Assembly (NCBI GenBank): GCA_904066235.2
Contig: CAJFCV020000006.1
Span: 248,001 to 312,000, forward strand
Length of the DNA stretch: 64,000 nucleotides
Direction: 5' to 3'
Source: Bursaphelenchus xylophilus
Taxonomy: Eukaryota; Nematoda; Chromadorea; Rhabditida; Aphelenchoididae
This document shows, in pieces, positions 1 through 13,900 of the stretch. The notes below the pieces were generated by a model. That model saw only the letters and a program-made list of their open reading frames with translations. It was not told the origin of the DNA and did not search any database. Position numbers and translations under genes: made by a program. Each line of letters starts with the position of its first letter. The first letter of the stretch is position 1.

Positions 1-170
1 ATCTGCCGGTAAAGGCCGAAATCACCAGACCGAGCTTGGAAATAAAAAAACAGTGGGTAGGAAATTGGATAACACTACATTAGAAACATAATAAAAAAAG
101 AATTCGGTGAATATAAGCGTACTGTAAATTCTTACGACGATTTTAGTTTTTTTTCGCCTGTCCGGCGCCT
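1..170. repeat. Representative satellite A monomer
   Basis: One complete 170 bp unit. In order it contains a GC-rich start (ATCTGCCGG), an A-rich stretch with AAAAAAACAGTGGG, a second A-tract followed by GAATTC near position 101, a CGTACTGTAAATTCTTACG segment with short self-complementary arms (GTAA/TTAC or CGTA/TACG), the T-tract, and a GC-rich end with CGCC-TGTCC-GGCG and the palindrome GGCGCC. This unit carries two uncommon variants, GGAAATAAAAAAAC and GAATTCGGTG, that recur together near 1052, 3263 and 4957 and help trace block duplications. Confidence 0.9.
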
Positions 171-669
171 ATCTGCCGGTAAAGGCCGAAATCACCAGAC
201 CGAGCTTGGAAATTAAAAAACAGTGGGTAGGAAATTGGATAACACTACATTAGAAACATAATAAAAAAAGAATTCAGTGAATATAAGCGTACTGTAAATT
301 CTTACGACGATTTTAGTTTTTTCGCCTGTCCGGCGCCTATCTGCCGGTAAAGGCCGAAATCACCAGACCGAGCTTGGAAATTAAAAAACAGTGGGTAGGA
401 AATTGGATAACACGACATTAGAAACATACTACAAAAAGAATTCAGTGAATATAAGCGTACTGTAAATTCTTACGACGATTTTAGTTTTTTTTCGCCTGTC
501 CGGCGCCTATCTGCCGGTAAAGGCCGAAATCACCAGACCGAGCTTGGAAATTAAAAAACAGTGGGTAGGAAATTGGATAACACTACATTAGAAACATAAT
601 AAAAAAAGAATTCAGTGAATATAAGCGTACTGTAAATTCTTACGACGATTTTAGTTTTTTTCGCCTGTC

Positions 670-3000
670 CGGCGCCTATCTGCCGGTAAAGGCCGAAATC
701 ACCAGACCGAGCTTGGAAATTAAAAAACAGTGGGTAGGAAATTGGATAACACTACATTAGAAACATAATAAAAAAAGAATTCAGTGAATATAAGCGTACT
801 GTAAATTCTTACGACGATTTTAGTTTTTTTCGCCTGTCCGGCGCCTATCTGCCGGTAAAAACCGAAATCGCCAGACCGAGCTTGGAAATTAAAAAACAGT
901 GGGTAGGAAATTGGATAACACGACATTAGAAACATACTACAAAAAGAATTCAGTGAATATAAGCGTAGTGTAAATTCTTACGACGATTTTAGTTTTTTTC
1001 GCCTGTCCGGCGCCTATCTGCCGGTAAAGGCCGAAATCACCAGACCGAGCTTGGAAATAAAAAAACAGTGGGTAGGAAATTGGATAACACTACATTAGAA
1101 ACATAATAAAAAAAGAATTCGGTGAATATAAGCGTACTGTAAATTCTTACGACGATTTTAGTTTTTTTTCGCCTGTCCGGCGCCTATCTGCCGGTAAAGG
1201 CCGAAATCACCAGACCGAGCTTGGAAATTAAAAAACAGTGGGTAGGAAATTGGATAACACTACATTAGAAACATAATAAAAAAAGAATTCAGTGAATATA
1301 AGCGTACTGTAAATTCTTACGACGATTTTAGTTTTTTTTCGCCTGTCCGGCGCCTATCTGCCGGTAAAGGCCGAAATCACCAGACCGAGCTTGGAAATTA
1401 AAAAACAGTGGGTAGGAAATTGGATAACACGACATTAGAAACATACTACAAAAAGAATTCAGTGAATATAAGCGTACTGTAAATTCTTACGACGATTTTA
1501 GTTTTTTTTTCGCCTGTCCGGCGCCTATCTGCCGGTAAAGGCCGAAATCACCAGACCGAGCTTGGAAATTAAAAAACAGTGGGTAGGAAATTGGATAACA
1601 CTACATTAGAAACATAATAAAAAAAGAATTCAGTGAATATAAGCGTACTGTAAATTCTTACGACGATTTTAGTTTTTTTTCGCCTGTCCGGCGCCTATCT
1701 GCCGGTAAAGGCCGAAATCACCAGACCGAGCTTGGAAATTAAAAAACAGTGGGTAGGAAATTGGATAACACTACATTAGAAACATAATAAAAAAAGAATT
1801 CAGTGAATATAAGCGTACTGTAAATTCTTACGACGATTTTAGTTTTTTTTCGCCTGTCCGGCGCCTATCTGCCGGTAAAGACCGAAATCGCCAGACCGAG
1901 CTTGGAAATTAAAAAACAGTGGGTAGGAAATTGGATAACACTACATTAGAAACATAATAAAAAAAGAATTCAGTGAATATAAGCGTACTGTAAATTCTTA
2001 CGACGATTTTAGTTTTTTTTCGCCTGTCCGGCGCCTATCTGCCGGTAAAGACCGAAATCGCCAGACCGAGCTTGGAAGTTAAAAAAAAGTGGGTAGGAAA
2101 TTGGATAACACTACATTAGAAACATAATAAAAAAAGAATTCAGTGAATATAAGCGTACTGTAAATTCTTACGACGATTTTAGTTTTTTTTCGCCTGTCCG
2201 GCGCCTATCTGCCGGTAAAGACCGAAATCGCCAGACCGAGCTTGGAAGTTAAAAAAAAGTGGGTAGGAAATTGGATAACACTACATTAGAAACATAATAA
2301 AAAAAGAATTCAGTGAATATAAGCGTACTGTAAATTCTTACGACGATTTTAGTTTTTTCGCCTGTCCGGCGCCTATCTGCCGGTAAAGACCGAAATCGCC
2401 AGACCGAGCTTGGAAATTAAAAAACAGTGGGTAGGAAATTGGATAACACTACATTAGAAACATACTACAAAAAGAATTCAGTGAATATAAGCGTACTGTA
2501 AATTCTTACGACGATTTTAGTTTTTTTTCGCCTGTCCGGCGCCTATCTGCCGGTAAAGACCGAAATCGCCAGACCGAGCTTGGAAATTAAAAAACAGTGG
2601 GTAGGAAATTGGATAACACGACATTAAAAACATACTACAAAAAGAATTCAGTGAATATAAGCGTACTGTAAATTCTTACGACGATTTTAGTTTTTTTCGC
2701 CTGTCCGGCGCCTATCTGCCGGTAAAGACCGAAATCGCCAGACCGAGCTTGGAAGTTAAAAAAAAGTGGGTAGGAAATTGGATAACACTACATTAGAAAC
2801 ATAATAAAAAAAGAATTCAGTGAATATAAGCGTACTGTAAATTCTTACGACGATTTTAGTTTTTTCGCCTGTCCGGCGCCTATCTGCCGGTAAAGACCGA
2901 AATCGCCAGACCGAGCTTGGAAATTAAAAAACAGTGGGTAGGAAATTGGATAACACTACATTAGAAACATACTACAAAAAGAATTCAGTGAATATATGCG
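670..3000. repeat. Satellite A block, copy 1 of a 23-monomer duplication
   Basis: A series of rare variants in this block recurs about 3.9 kb downstream in the same order: AAAAACCG near 857 and 4757, GTAGTGTAAA near 967 and 4867, GAATTCGGTG near 1115 and 5016, GGAAGTTAAAA near 2077, 2246 and 2753 matched by 5972, 6141 and 6647, CATTAAAAACAT near 2621 and 6517, and TATATGCG near 2993 and 6886. A constant offset of about 3893-3901 bp equals 23 monomers. The A-run after GGAAGTT is one base shorter in the second copy. Confidence 0.85.
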
Positions 3001-4569
3001 TACTGTAAATTCTTACGACGATTTTAGTTTTTTTTTCGCCTGTCCGGCGCCTATCTGCCGGTAAAAACCGAAATCGCCAGACCGAGCTTGGAAATTAAAA
3101 AACAGTGGGTAGGAAATTGGATAACACGACATTAGAAACATACTACAAAAAGAATTCAGTGAATATAAGCGTAGTGTAAATTCTTACGACGATTTTAGTT
3201 TTTTTTCGCCTGTCCGGCGCCTATCTGCCGGTAAAGGCCGAAATCACCAGACCGAGCTTGGAAATAAAAAAACAGTGGGTAGGAAATTGGATAACACTAC
3301 ATTAGAAACATAATAAAAAAAGAATTCGGTGAATATAAGCGTACTGTAAATTCTTACGACGATTTTAGTTTTTTTTCGCCTGTCCGGCGCCTATCTGCCG
3401 GTAAAGGCCGAAATCACCAGACCGAGCTTGGAAATTAAAAAACAGTGGGTAGGAAATTGGATAACACTACATTAGAAACATACTACAAAAAGAATTCAGT
3501 GAATATATGCGTACTGTAAATTCTTACGACGATTTTAGTTTTTTTTCGCCTGTCCGGCGCCTATCTGCCGGTAAAAACCGAAATCGCCAGACCGAGCTTG
3601 GAAATTAAAAAACAGTGGGTAGGAAATTGGATAACACTACATTAGAAACATAATAAAAAAAGAATTCAGTGAATATAAGCGTACTGTAAATTCTTACGAC
3701 GATTTTAGTTTTTTTCGCCTGTCCGGCGCCTATCTGCCGGTAAAGGCCGAAATCACCAGACCGAGCTTGGAAATTAAAAAACAGTGGGTAGGAAATTGGA
3801 TAACACGACATTAGAAACATACTACAAAAAGAATTCAGTGAATATAAGCGTACTGTAAATTCTTACGACGATTTTAGTTTTTTTCGCCTGTCCGGCGCCT
3901 ATCTGCCGGTAAAGGCCGAAATCACCAGACCGAGCTTGGAAATTAAAAAACAGTGGGTAGGAAATTGGATAACACTACATTAGAAACATAATAAAAAAAG
4001 AATTCAGTGAATATAAGCGTACTGTAAATTCTTACGACGATTTTAGTTTTTTTTCGCCTGTCCGGCGCCTATCTGCCGGTAAAGGCCGAAATCACCAGAC
4101 CGAGCTTGGAAATTAAAAAACAGTGGGTAGGAAATTGGATAACACTACATTAGAAACATACTACAAAAAGAATTCAGTGAATATATGCGTACTGTAAATT
4201 CTTACGACGATTTTAGTTTTTTCGCCTGTCCGGCGCCTATCTGCCGGTAAAGACCGAAATCGCCAGAGCGAGCTTGGAAATTAAAAAACAGTGGGTAGGA
4301 AATTGGATAACACGACATTAGAAACATACTACAAAAAGAATTCAGTGAATATAAGCGTACTGTAAATTCTTACGACGATTTTAGTTTTTTTCGCCTGTCC
4401 GGCGCCTATCTGCCGGTAAAGGCCGAAATCACCAGACCGAGCTTGGAAATTAAAAAACAGTGGGTAGGAAATTGGATAACACTACATTAGAAACATAATA
4501 AAAAAAGAATTCAGTGAATATAAGCGTACTGTAAATTCTTACGACGATTTTAGTTTTTTTTCGCCTGTC

Positions 4570-6895
4570 CGGCGCCTATCTGCCGGTAAAGGCCGAAATC
4601 ACCAGACCGAGCTTGGAAATTAAAAAACAGTGGGTAGGAAATTGGATAACACTACATTAGAAACATAATAAAAAAAGAATTCAGTGAATATAAGCGTACT
4701 GTAAATTCTTACGACGATTTTAGTTTTTTTTCGCCTGTCCGGCGCCTATCTGCCGGTAAAAACCGAAATCGCCAGACCGAGCTTGGAAATTAAAAAACAG
4801 TGGGTAGGAAATTGGATAACACGACATTAGAAACATACTACAAAAAGAATTCAGTGAATATAAGCGTAGTGTAAATTCTTACGACGATTTTAGTTTTTTT
4901 CGCCTGTCCGGCGCCTATCTGCCGGTAAAGGCCAAAATCACCAGACCGAGCTTGGAAATAAAAAAACAGTGGGTAGGAAATTGGATAACACTACATTAGA
5001 AACATAATAAAAAAAGAATTCGGTGAATATAAGCGTACTGTAAATTCTTACGACGATTTTAGTTTTTTTCGCCTGTCCGGCGCCTATCTGCCGGTAAAGG
5101 CCGAAATCACCAGACCGAGCTTGGAAATTAAAAAACAGTGGGTAGGAAATTGGATAACACTACATTAGAAACATAATAAAAAAAGAATTCAGTGAATATA
5201 AGCGTACTGTAAATTCTTACGACGATTTTAGTTTTTTTCGCCTGTCCGGCGCCTATCTGCCGGTAAAGGCCGAAATCACCAGACCGAGCTTGGAAATTAA
5301 AAAACAGTGGGTAGGAAATTGGATAACACGACATTAGAAACATACTACAAAAAGAATTCAGTGAATATAAGCGTACTGTAAATTCTTACGACGATTTTAG
5401 TTTTTTTCGCCTGTCCGGCGCCTATCTGCCGGTAAAGGCCGAAATCACCAGACCGAGCTTGGAAATTAAAAAACAGTGGGTAGGAAATTGGATAACACTA
5501 CATTAGAAACATAATAAAAAAAGAATTCAGTGAATATAAGCGTACTGTAAATTCTTACGACGATTTTAGTTTTTTTTCGCCTGTCCGGCGCCTATCTGCC
5601 GGTAAAGGCCGAAATCACCAGACCGAGCTGGGAAATTAAAAAACAGTGGGTAGGAAATTGGATAACACTACATTAGAAACATAATAAAAAAAGAATTCAG
5701 TGAATATAAGCGTACTGTAAATTCTTACGACGATTTTAGTTTTTTTTCGCCTGTCCGGCGCCTATCTGCCGGTAAAGACCGAAATCGCCAGACCGAGCTT
5801 GGAAATTAAAAAACAGTGGGTAGGAAATTGGATAACACTACATTAGAAACATAATAAAAAAAGAATTCAGTGAATATAAGCGTACTGTAAATTCTTACGA
5901 CGATTTTAGTTTTTTTTCGCCTGTCCGGCGCCTATCTGCCGGTAAAGACCGAAATCGCCAGACCGAGCTTGGAAGTTAAAAAAAGTGGGTAGGAAATTGG
6001 ATAACACTACATTAGAAACATAATAAAAAAAGAATTCAGTGAATATAAGCGTACTGTAAATTCTTACGACGATTTTAGTTTTTTTCGCCTGTCCGGCGCC
6101 TATCTGCCGGTAAAGACCGAAATCGCCAGACCGAGCTTGGAAGTTAAAAAAAGTGGGTAGGAAATTGGATAACACTACATTAGAAACATAATAAAAAAAG
6201 AATTCAGTGAATATAAGCGTACTGTAAATTCTTACGACGATTTTAGTTTTTTTCGCCTGTCCGGCGCCTATCTGCCGGTAAAGACCGAAATCGCCAGACC
6301 GAGCTTGGAAATTAAAAAACAGTGGGTAGGAAATTGGATAACACTACATTAGAAACATACTACAAAAAGAATTCAGTGAATATAAGCGTACTGTAAATTC
6401 TTACGACGATTTTAGTTTTTTTCGCCTGTCCGGCGCCTATCTGCCGGTAAAGACCGAAATCGCCAGACCGAGCTTGGAAATTAAAAAACAGTGGGTAGGA
6501 AATTGGATAACACGACATTAAAAACATACTACAAAAAGAATTCAGTGAATATAAGCGTACTGTAAATTCTTACGACGATTTTAGTTTTTTTCGCCTGTCC
6601 GGCGCCTATCTGCCGGTAAAGACCGAAATCGCCAGACCGAGCTTGGAAGTTAAAAAAAGTGGGTAGGAAATTGGATAACACTACATTAGAAACATAATAA
6701 AAAAAGAATTCAGTGAATATAAGCGTACTGTAAATTCTTACGACGATTTTAGTTTTTTCGCCTGTCCGGCGCCTATCTGCCGGTAAAGACCGAAATCGCC
6801 AGACCGAGCTTGGAAATTAAAAAACAGTGGGTAGGAAATTGGATAACACTACATTAGAAACATACTACAAAAAGAATTCAGTGAATATATGCGTA
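4570..6895. repeat. Satellite A block, copy 2 of a 23-monomer duplication
   Basis: Second copy of the block at 670-3000, with the same ordered set of rare variants. The T-tract lengths differ between the copies at several units, so homopolymer change has continued since the duplication or has been introduced by sequencing. Exact edges were not determined; they lie within about a monomer of the coordinates given. Confidence 0.82.
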
Positions 6896-9487
6896 CTGTA
6901 AATTCTTACGACGATTTTAGTTTTTTTTCGCCTGTCCGGCGCCTATCTGCCGGTAAAGACCGAAATCGCCAGACCGAGCTTGGAAATTAAAAAACAGTGG
7001 GTAGGAAATTGGATAACACGACATTAGAAACATACTACAAAAAGAATTCAGTGAATATAAGCGTACTGTAAATTCTTACGACGATTTTAGTTTTTTTCGC
7101 CTGTCCGGCGCCTATCTGCCGGTAAAGGCCGAAATCACCAGACCGAGCTTGGAAATTAAAAAACAGTGGGTAGGAAATTGGATAACACTACATTAGAAAC
7201 ATAATAAAAAAAGAATTCAGTGAATATAAGCGTACTGTAAATTCTTACGACGATTTTAGTTTTTTTTCGCCTGTCCGGCGCCTATCTGCCGGTAAAGGCC
7301 GAAATCACCAGACCGAGCTTGGAAATTAAAAAACAGTGGGTAGGAAATTGGATAACACGACATTAGAAACATACTACAAAAAGAATTCAGTGAATATAAG
7401 CGTACTGTAAATTCTTACGACGATTTTAGTTTTTTTTCGCCTGTCCGGCGCCTATCTGCCGGTAAAGACCGAAATCGCCAGACCGAGCTTGGAAATTAAA
7501 AAACAGTGGGTAGGAAATTGGATAACACGACATTAGAAACATACTACAAAAAGAATTCAGTGAATATAAGCGTACTGTAAATTCTTACGACGATTTTAGT
7601 TTTTTTCGCCTGTCCGGCGAATATCTGCCGGTAAAGACCGAAATCGCCAGACCGAGCTTGGAAATTAAAAAACAGTGGGTAGGAAATTGGATAACACGAC
7701 ATTAGAAACATACTACAAAAAGAATTCAGTGAATATAAGCGTACTGTAAATTCTTACGACGATTTTAGTTTTTTTCGCCTGTCCGGCGCCTATCTGCCGG
7801 TAAAGGCCGAAATCACCAGACCGAGCTTGGAAATTAAAAAACAGTGGGTAGGAAATTGGATAACACTACATTAGAAACATAATAAAAAAAGAATTCAGTG
7901 AATATAAGCGTACTGTAAATTCTTACGACGATTTTAGTTTTTTTTCGCCTGTCCGGCGCCTATCTGCCGGTAAAGGCCGAAATCACCAGACCGAGCTTGG
8001 AAATTAAAAAACAGTGGGTAGGAAATTGGATAACACTACATTAGAAACATAATAAAAAAAGAATTCAGTGAATATAAGCGTACTGTAAATTCTTACGACG
8101 ATTTTAGTTTTTTTTCGCCTGTCCGGCGCCTATCTGCCGGTAAAGGCCGAAATCACCAGACCGAGCTTGGAAATTAAAAAACAGTGGGTAGGAAATTGGA
8201 TAACACTACATTAGAAACATAATAAAAAAAGAATTCAGTGAATATAAGCGTACTGTAAATTCTTACGACGATTTTAGTTTTTTTTCGCCTGTCCGGCGCC
8301 TATCTGCCGGTAAAGACCGAAATCGCCAGACCGAGCTTGGAAATTAAAAAACAGTGGGTAGGAAATTGGATAACACGACATTAGAAACATACTACAAAAA
8401 GAATTCAGTGAATATAAGCGTACTGTAAATTCTTACGACGATTTTAGTTTTTTTCGCCTGTCCGGCGCCTATCTGCCGGTAAAGGCCGAAATCACCAGAC
8501 CGAGCTTGGAAATTAAAAAACAGTGGGTAGGAAATTGGATAACACTACATTAGAAACATAATAAAAAAAGAATTCAGTGAATATAAGCGTACTGTAAATT
8601 CTTACGACGATTTTAGTTTTTTTTCGCCTGTCCGGCGCCTATCTGCCGGTAAAGGCCGAAATCACCAGACCGAGCTTGGAAATTAAAAAACAGTGGGTAG
8701 GAAATTGGATAACACTACATTAGAAACATAATAAAAAAAGAATTCAGTGAATATAAGCGTACTGTAAATTCTTACGACGATTTTAGTTTTTTTCGCCTGT
8801 CCGGCGCCTATCTGCCGGTAAAGGCCGAAATCACCAGACCGAGCTTGGAAATTAAAAAACAGTGGGTAGGAAATTGGATAACACTACATTAGAAACATAA
8901 TAAAAAAAGAATTCAGTGAATATAAGCGTACTGTAAATTCTTACGACGATTTTAGTTTTTTTCGCCTGTCCGGCGCCTATCTGCCGGTAAAGGCCGAAAT
9001 CACCAGACCGAGCTTGGAAATTAAAAAACAGTGGGTAGGAAATTGGATAACACTACATTAGAAACATAATAAAAAAAGAATTCAGTGAATATAAGCGTAC
9101 TGTAAATTCTTACGACGATTTTAGTTTTTTTTCGCCTGTCCGGCGAATATCTGCCGGTAAAGACCGAAATCGCCAGACCGAGCTTGGAAATTAAAAAACA
9201 GTGGGTAGGAAATTGGATAACACTACATTAGAAACATACTACAAAAAGAATTCAGTGAATATATGCGTACTGTAAATTCTTACGACGATTTTAGTTTTTT
9301 TTCGCCTGTCCGGCGCCTATCTGCCGGTAAAGACCGAAATCGCCAGACCGAGCTTGGAAGTTAAAAAAAAGTGGGTAGGAAATTGGATAACACTACATTA
9401 GAAACATAATAAAAAAAGAATTCAGTGAATATAAGCGTACTGTAAATTCTTACGACGATTTTAGTTTTTTTCGCCTGTCCGGCGCCT

Positions 9488-11694
9488 ATCTGCCGGTAAA
9501 GACCGAAATCGCCAGACCGAGCTTGGAAATTAAAAAACAGTGGGTAGGAAATTGGATAACACTACATTAGAAACATACTACAAAAAGAATTCAGTGAATA
9601 TATGCGTACTGTAAATTCTTACGACGATTTTAGTTTTTTTTCGCCTGTCCGGCGCCTATCTGCCGGTAAAGACCGAAATCGCCAGACCGAGCTTGGAAAT
9701 TAAAAAACAGTGGGTAGGAAATTGGATAACACGACATTAGAAACATACTACAAAAAGAATTCAGTGAATATAAGCGTACTGTAAATTCTTACGACGATTT
9801 TAGTTTTTTTCGCCTGTCCGGCGCCTATCTGCCGGTAAAGGCCGAAATCACCAGACCGAGCTTGGAAATTAAAAAACAGTGGGTAGGAAATTGGATAACA
9901 CTACATTAGAAACATAATAAAAAAAGAATTCAGTGAATATAAGCGTACTGTAAATTCTTACGACGATTTTAGTTTTTTTCGCCTGTCCGGCGCCTATCTG
10001 CCGGTAAAGGCCGAAATCACCAGACCGAGCTTGGAAATTAAAAAACAGTGGGTAGGAAATTGGATAACACGACATTAGAAACATACTACAAAAAGAATTC
10101 AGTGAATATAAGCGTACTGTAAATTCTTACGACGATTTTAGTTTTTTTTTCGCCTGTCCGGCGCCTATCTGCCGGTAAAGACCGAAATCGCCAGACCGAG
10201 CTTGGAAATTAAAAAACAGTGGGTAGGAAATTGGATAACACGACATTAGAAACATACTACAAAAAGAATTCAGTGAATATAAGCGTACTGTAAATTCTTA
10301 CGACGATTTTAGTTTTTTTTCGCCTGTCCGGCGCCTATCTGCCGGTAAAGGCCGAAATCACCAGACCGAGCTTGGAAATTAAAAAACAGTGGGTAGGAAA
10401 TTGGATAACACTACATTAGAAACATAATAAAAAAAGAATTCAGTGAATATAAGCGTACTGTAAATTCTTACGACGATTTTAGTTTTTTTCGCCTGTCCGG
10501 CGCCTATCTGCCGGTAAAGGCCGAAATCACCAGACCGAGCTTGGAAATTAAAAAACAGTGGGTAGGAAATTGGATAACACTACATTAGAAACATAATAAA
10601 AAAAGAATTCAGTGAATATAGGCGTACTGTAAATTCTTACGACGATTTTAGTTTTTTTTCGCCTGTCCGGCGAATATCTGCCGGTAAAGACCGAAATCGC
10701 CAGACCGAGCTTGGAAATTAAAAAACAGTGGGTAGGAAATTGGATAACACGACATTAGAAACATACTACAAAAAGAATTCAGTGAATATAAGCGTACTGT
10801 AAATTCTTACGACGATTTTAGTTTTTTTTCGCCTGTCCGGCGCCTATCTGCCGGTAAAGGCCGAAATCACCAGACCGAGCTTGGAAATTAAAAAACAGTG
10901 GGTAGGAAATTGGATAACACTACATTAGAAACATAATAAAAAAAGAATTCAGTGAATATAAGCGTACTGTAAATTCTTACGACGATTTTAGTTTTTTTTC
11001 GCCTGTCCGGCGCCTATCTGCCGGTAAAGGCCGAAATCACCAGACCGAGCTTGGAAATTAAAAAACAGTGGGTAGGAAATTGGATAACACTACATTAGAA
11101 ACATAATAAAAAAAGAATTCAGTGAATATAAGCGTCCTGTAAATTCTTACGACGATTTTAGTTTTTTTTCGCCTGTCCGGCGCCTATCTGCCGGTAAAGA
11201 CCGAAATCGCCAGACCGAGCTTGGAAATTAAAAAACAGTGGGTAGGAAATTGGATAACACTACATTAGAAACATAATAAAAAAAGAATTCAGTGAATATA
11301 AGCGTACTGTAAATTCTTACGACGATTTTAGTTTTTTTTCGCCTGTCCGGCGCCTATCTGCCGGTAAAGGCCGAAATCACCAGACCGAGCTTGGAAATTA
11401 AAAAACAGTGGGTAGGAAATTGGATAACACGACATTAGAAACATACTACAAAAAGAATTCAGTGAATATAAGCGTACTGTAAATTCTTACGACGATTTTA
11501 GTTTTTTTTTCGCCTGTCCGGCGCCTATCTGCCGGTAAAGACCGAAATCGCCAGACCGAGCTTGGAAATTAAAAAACAGTGGGTAGGAAATTGGATAACA
11601 CGACATTAGAAACATACTACAAAAAGAATTCAGTGAATATAAGCGTACTGTAAATTCTTACGACGATTTTAGTTTTTTCGCCTGTCCGGCGCCT
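9488..11694. repeat. Satellite A 13-monomer higher-order block, copy 1
   Basis: A 2207 bp block of 13 monomers that abuts its own copy at 11695. Diagnostic variants are TATATGCG near 9600, TATAGGCG near 10620, GGCGAATAT near 10669 (replacing the usual GGCGCCTAT), and GCGTCCTG near 11134. Each recurs about 2206 bp downstream in copy 2. The order of the two unit haplotypes also matches. This indicates an unequal exchange or a replication-based tandem duplication of the whole block. Confidence 0.85.
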
Positions 11695-13900
11695 ATCTGC
11701 CGGTAAAGACCGAAATCGCCAGACCGAGCTTGGAAATTAAAAAACAGTGGGTAGGAAATTGGATAACACTACATTAGAAACATACTACAAAAAGAATTCA
11801 GTGAATATATGCGTACTGTAAATTCTTACGACGATTTTAGTTTTTTTCGCCTGTCCGGCGCCTATCTGCCGGTAAAGACCGAAATCGCCAGACCGAGCTT
11901 GGAAATTAAAAAACAGTGGGTAGGAAATTGGATAACACGACATTAGAAACATACTACAAAAAGAATTCAGTGAATATAAGCGTACTGTAAATTCTTACGA
12001 CGATTTTAGTTTTTTTTCGCCTGTCCGGCGCCTATCTGCCGGTAAAGGCCGAAATCACCAGACCGAGCTTGGAAATTAAAAAACAGTGGGTAGGAAATTG
12101 GATAACACTACATTAGAAACATAATAAAAAAAGAATTCAGTGAATATAAGCGTACTGTAAATTCTTACGACGATTTTAGTTTTTTTCGCCTGTCCGGCGC
12201 CTATCTGCCGGTAAAGGCCGAAATCACCAGACCGAGCTTGGAAATTAAAAAACAGTGGGTAGGAAATTGGATAACACGACATTAGAAACATACTACAAAA
12301 AGAATTCAGTGAATATAAGCGTACTGTAAATTCTTACGACGATTTTAGTTTTTTTTCGCCTGTCCGGCGCCTATCTGCCGGTAAAGACCGAAATCGCCAG
12401 ACCGAGCTTGGAAATTAAAAAACAGTGGGTAGGAAATTGGATAACACGACATTAGAAACATACTACAAAAAGAATTCAGTGAATATAAGCGTACTGTAAA
12501 TTCTTACGACGATTTTAGTTTTTTTTCGCCTGTCCGGCGCCTATCTGCCGGTAAAGGCCGAAATCACCAGACCGAGCTTGGAAATTAAAAAACAGTGGGT
12601 AGGAAATTGGATAACACTACATTAGAAACATAATAAAAAAAGAATTCAGTGAATATAAGCGTACTGTAAATTCTTACGACGATTTTAGTTTTTTTTCGCC
12701 TGTCCGGCGCCTATCTGCCGGTAAAGGCCGAAATCACCAGACCGAGCTTGGAAATTAAAAAACAGTGGGTAGGAAATTGGATAACACTACATTAGAAACA
12801 TAATAAAAAAAGAATTCAGTGAATATAGGCGTACTGTAAATTCTTACGACGATTTTAGTTTTTTTTCGCCTGTCCGGCGAATATCTGCCGGTAAAGACCG
12901 AAATCGCCAGACCGAGCTTGGAAATTAAAAAACAGTGGGTAGGAAATTGGATAACACGACATTAGAAACATACTACAAAAAGAATTCAGTGAATATAAGC
13001 GTACTGTAAATTCTTACGACGATTTTAGTTTTTTTTCGCCTGTCCGGCGCCTATCTGCCGGTAAAGGCCGAAATCACCAGACCGAGCTTGGAAATTAAAA
13101 AACAGTGGGTAGGAAATTGGATAACACTACATTAGAAACATAATAAAAAAAGAATTCAGTGAATATAAGCGTACTGTAAATTCTTACGACGATTTTAGTT
13201 TTTTTCGCCTGTCCGGCGCCTATCTGCCGGTAAAGGCCGAAATCACCAGACCGAGCTTGGAAATTAAAAAACAGTGGGTAGGAAATTGGATAACACTACA
13301 TTAGAAACATAATAAAAAAAGAATTCAGTGAATATAAGCGTCCTGTAAATTCTTACGACGATTTTAGTTTTTTTCGCCTGTCCGGCGCCTATCTGCCGGT
13401 AAAGACCGAAATCGCCAGACCGAGCTTGGAAATTAAAAAACAGTGGGTAGGAAATTGGATAACACTACATTAGAAACATAATAAAAAAAGAATTCAGTGA
13501 ATATAAGCGTACTGTAAATTCTTACGACGATTTTAGTTTTTTTCGCCTGTCCGGCGCCTATCTGCCGGTAAAGGCCGAAATCACCAGACCGAGCTTGGAA
13601 ATTAAAAAACAGTGGGTAGGAAATTGGATAACACGACATTAGAAACATACTACAAAAAGAATTCAGTGAATATAAGCGTACTGTAAATTCTTACGACGAT
13701 TTTAGTTTTTTTTTCGCCTGTCCGGCGCCTATCTGCCGGTAAAGACCGAAATCGCCAGACCGAGCTTGGAAATTAAAAAACAGTGGGTAGGAAATTGGAT
13801 AACACGACATTAGAAACATACTACAAAAAGAATTCAGTGAATATAAGCGTACTGTAAATTCTTACGACGATTTTAGTTTTTTTTCGCCTGTCCGGCGCCT
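11695..13900. repeat. Satellite A 13-monomer higher-order block, copy 2
   Basis: Direct tandem copy of 9488-11694, 2206 bp long, carrying the same markers near 11808, 12828, 12876 and 13339. Downstream, the TATAGGCG plus GGCGAATAT pair appears a third time near 14185 and 14232. That is only about 1357 bp (8 monomers) after copy 2, so a second exchange in a different register followed. Confidence 0.85.

Noticed and set aside
720..935. Recurring 71-codon minus-strand frames in satellite A (also at 3605, 5128, 9869, 12076, 13433 and 14112)
   Set aside because: They are identical reads of the repeated unit and appear only where T-tract length keeps the frame open. No start context, domain or codon signal supports a gene.
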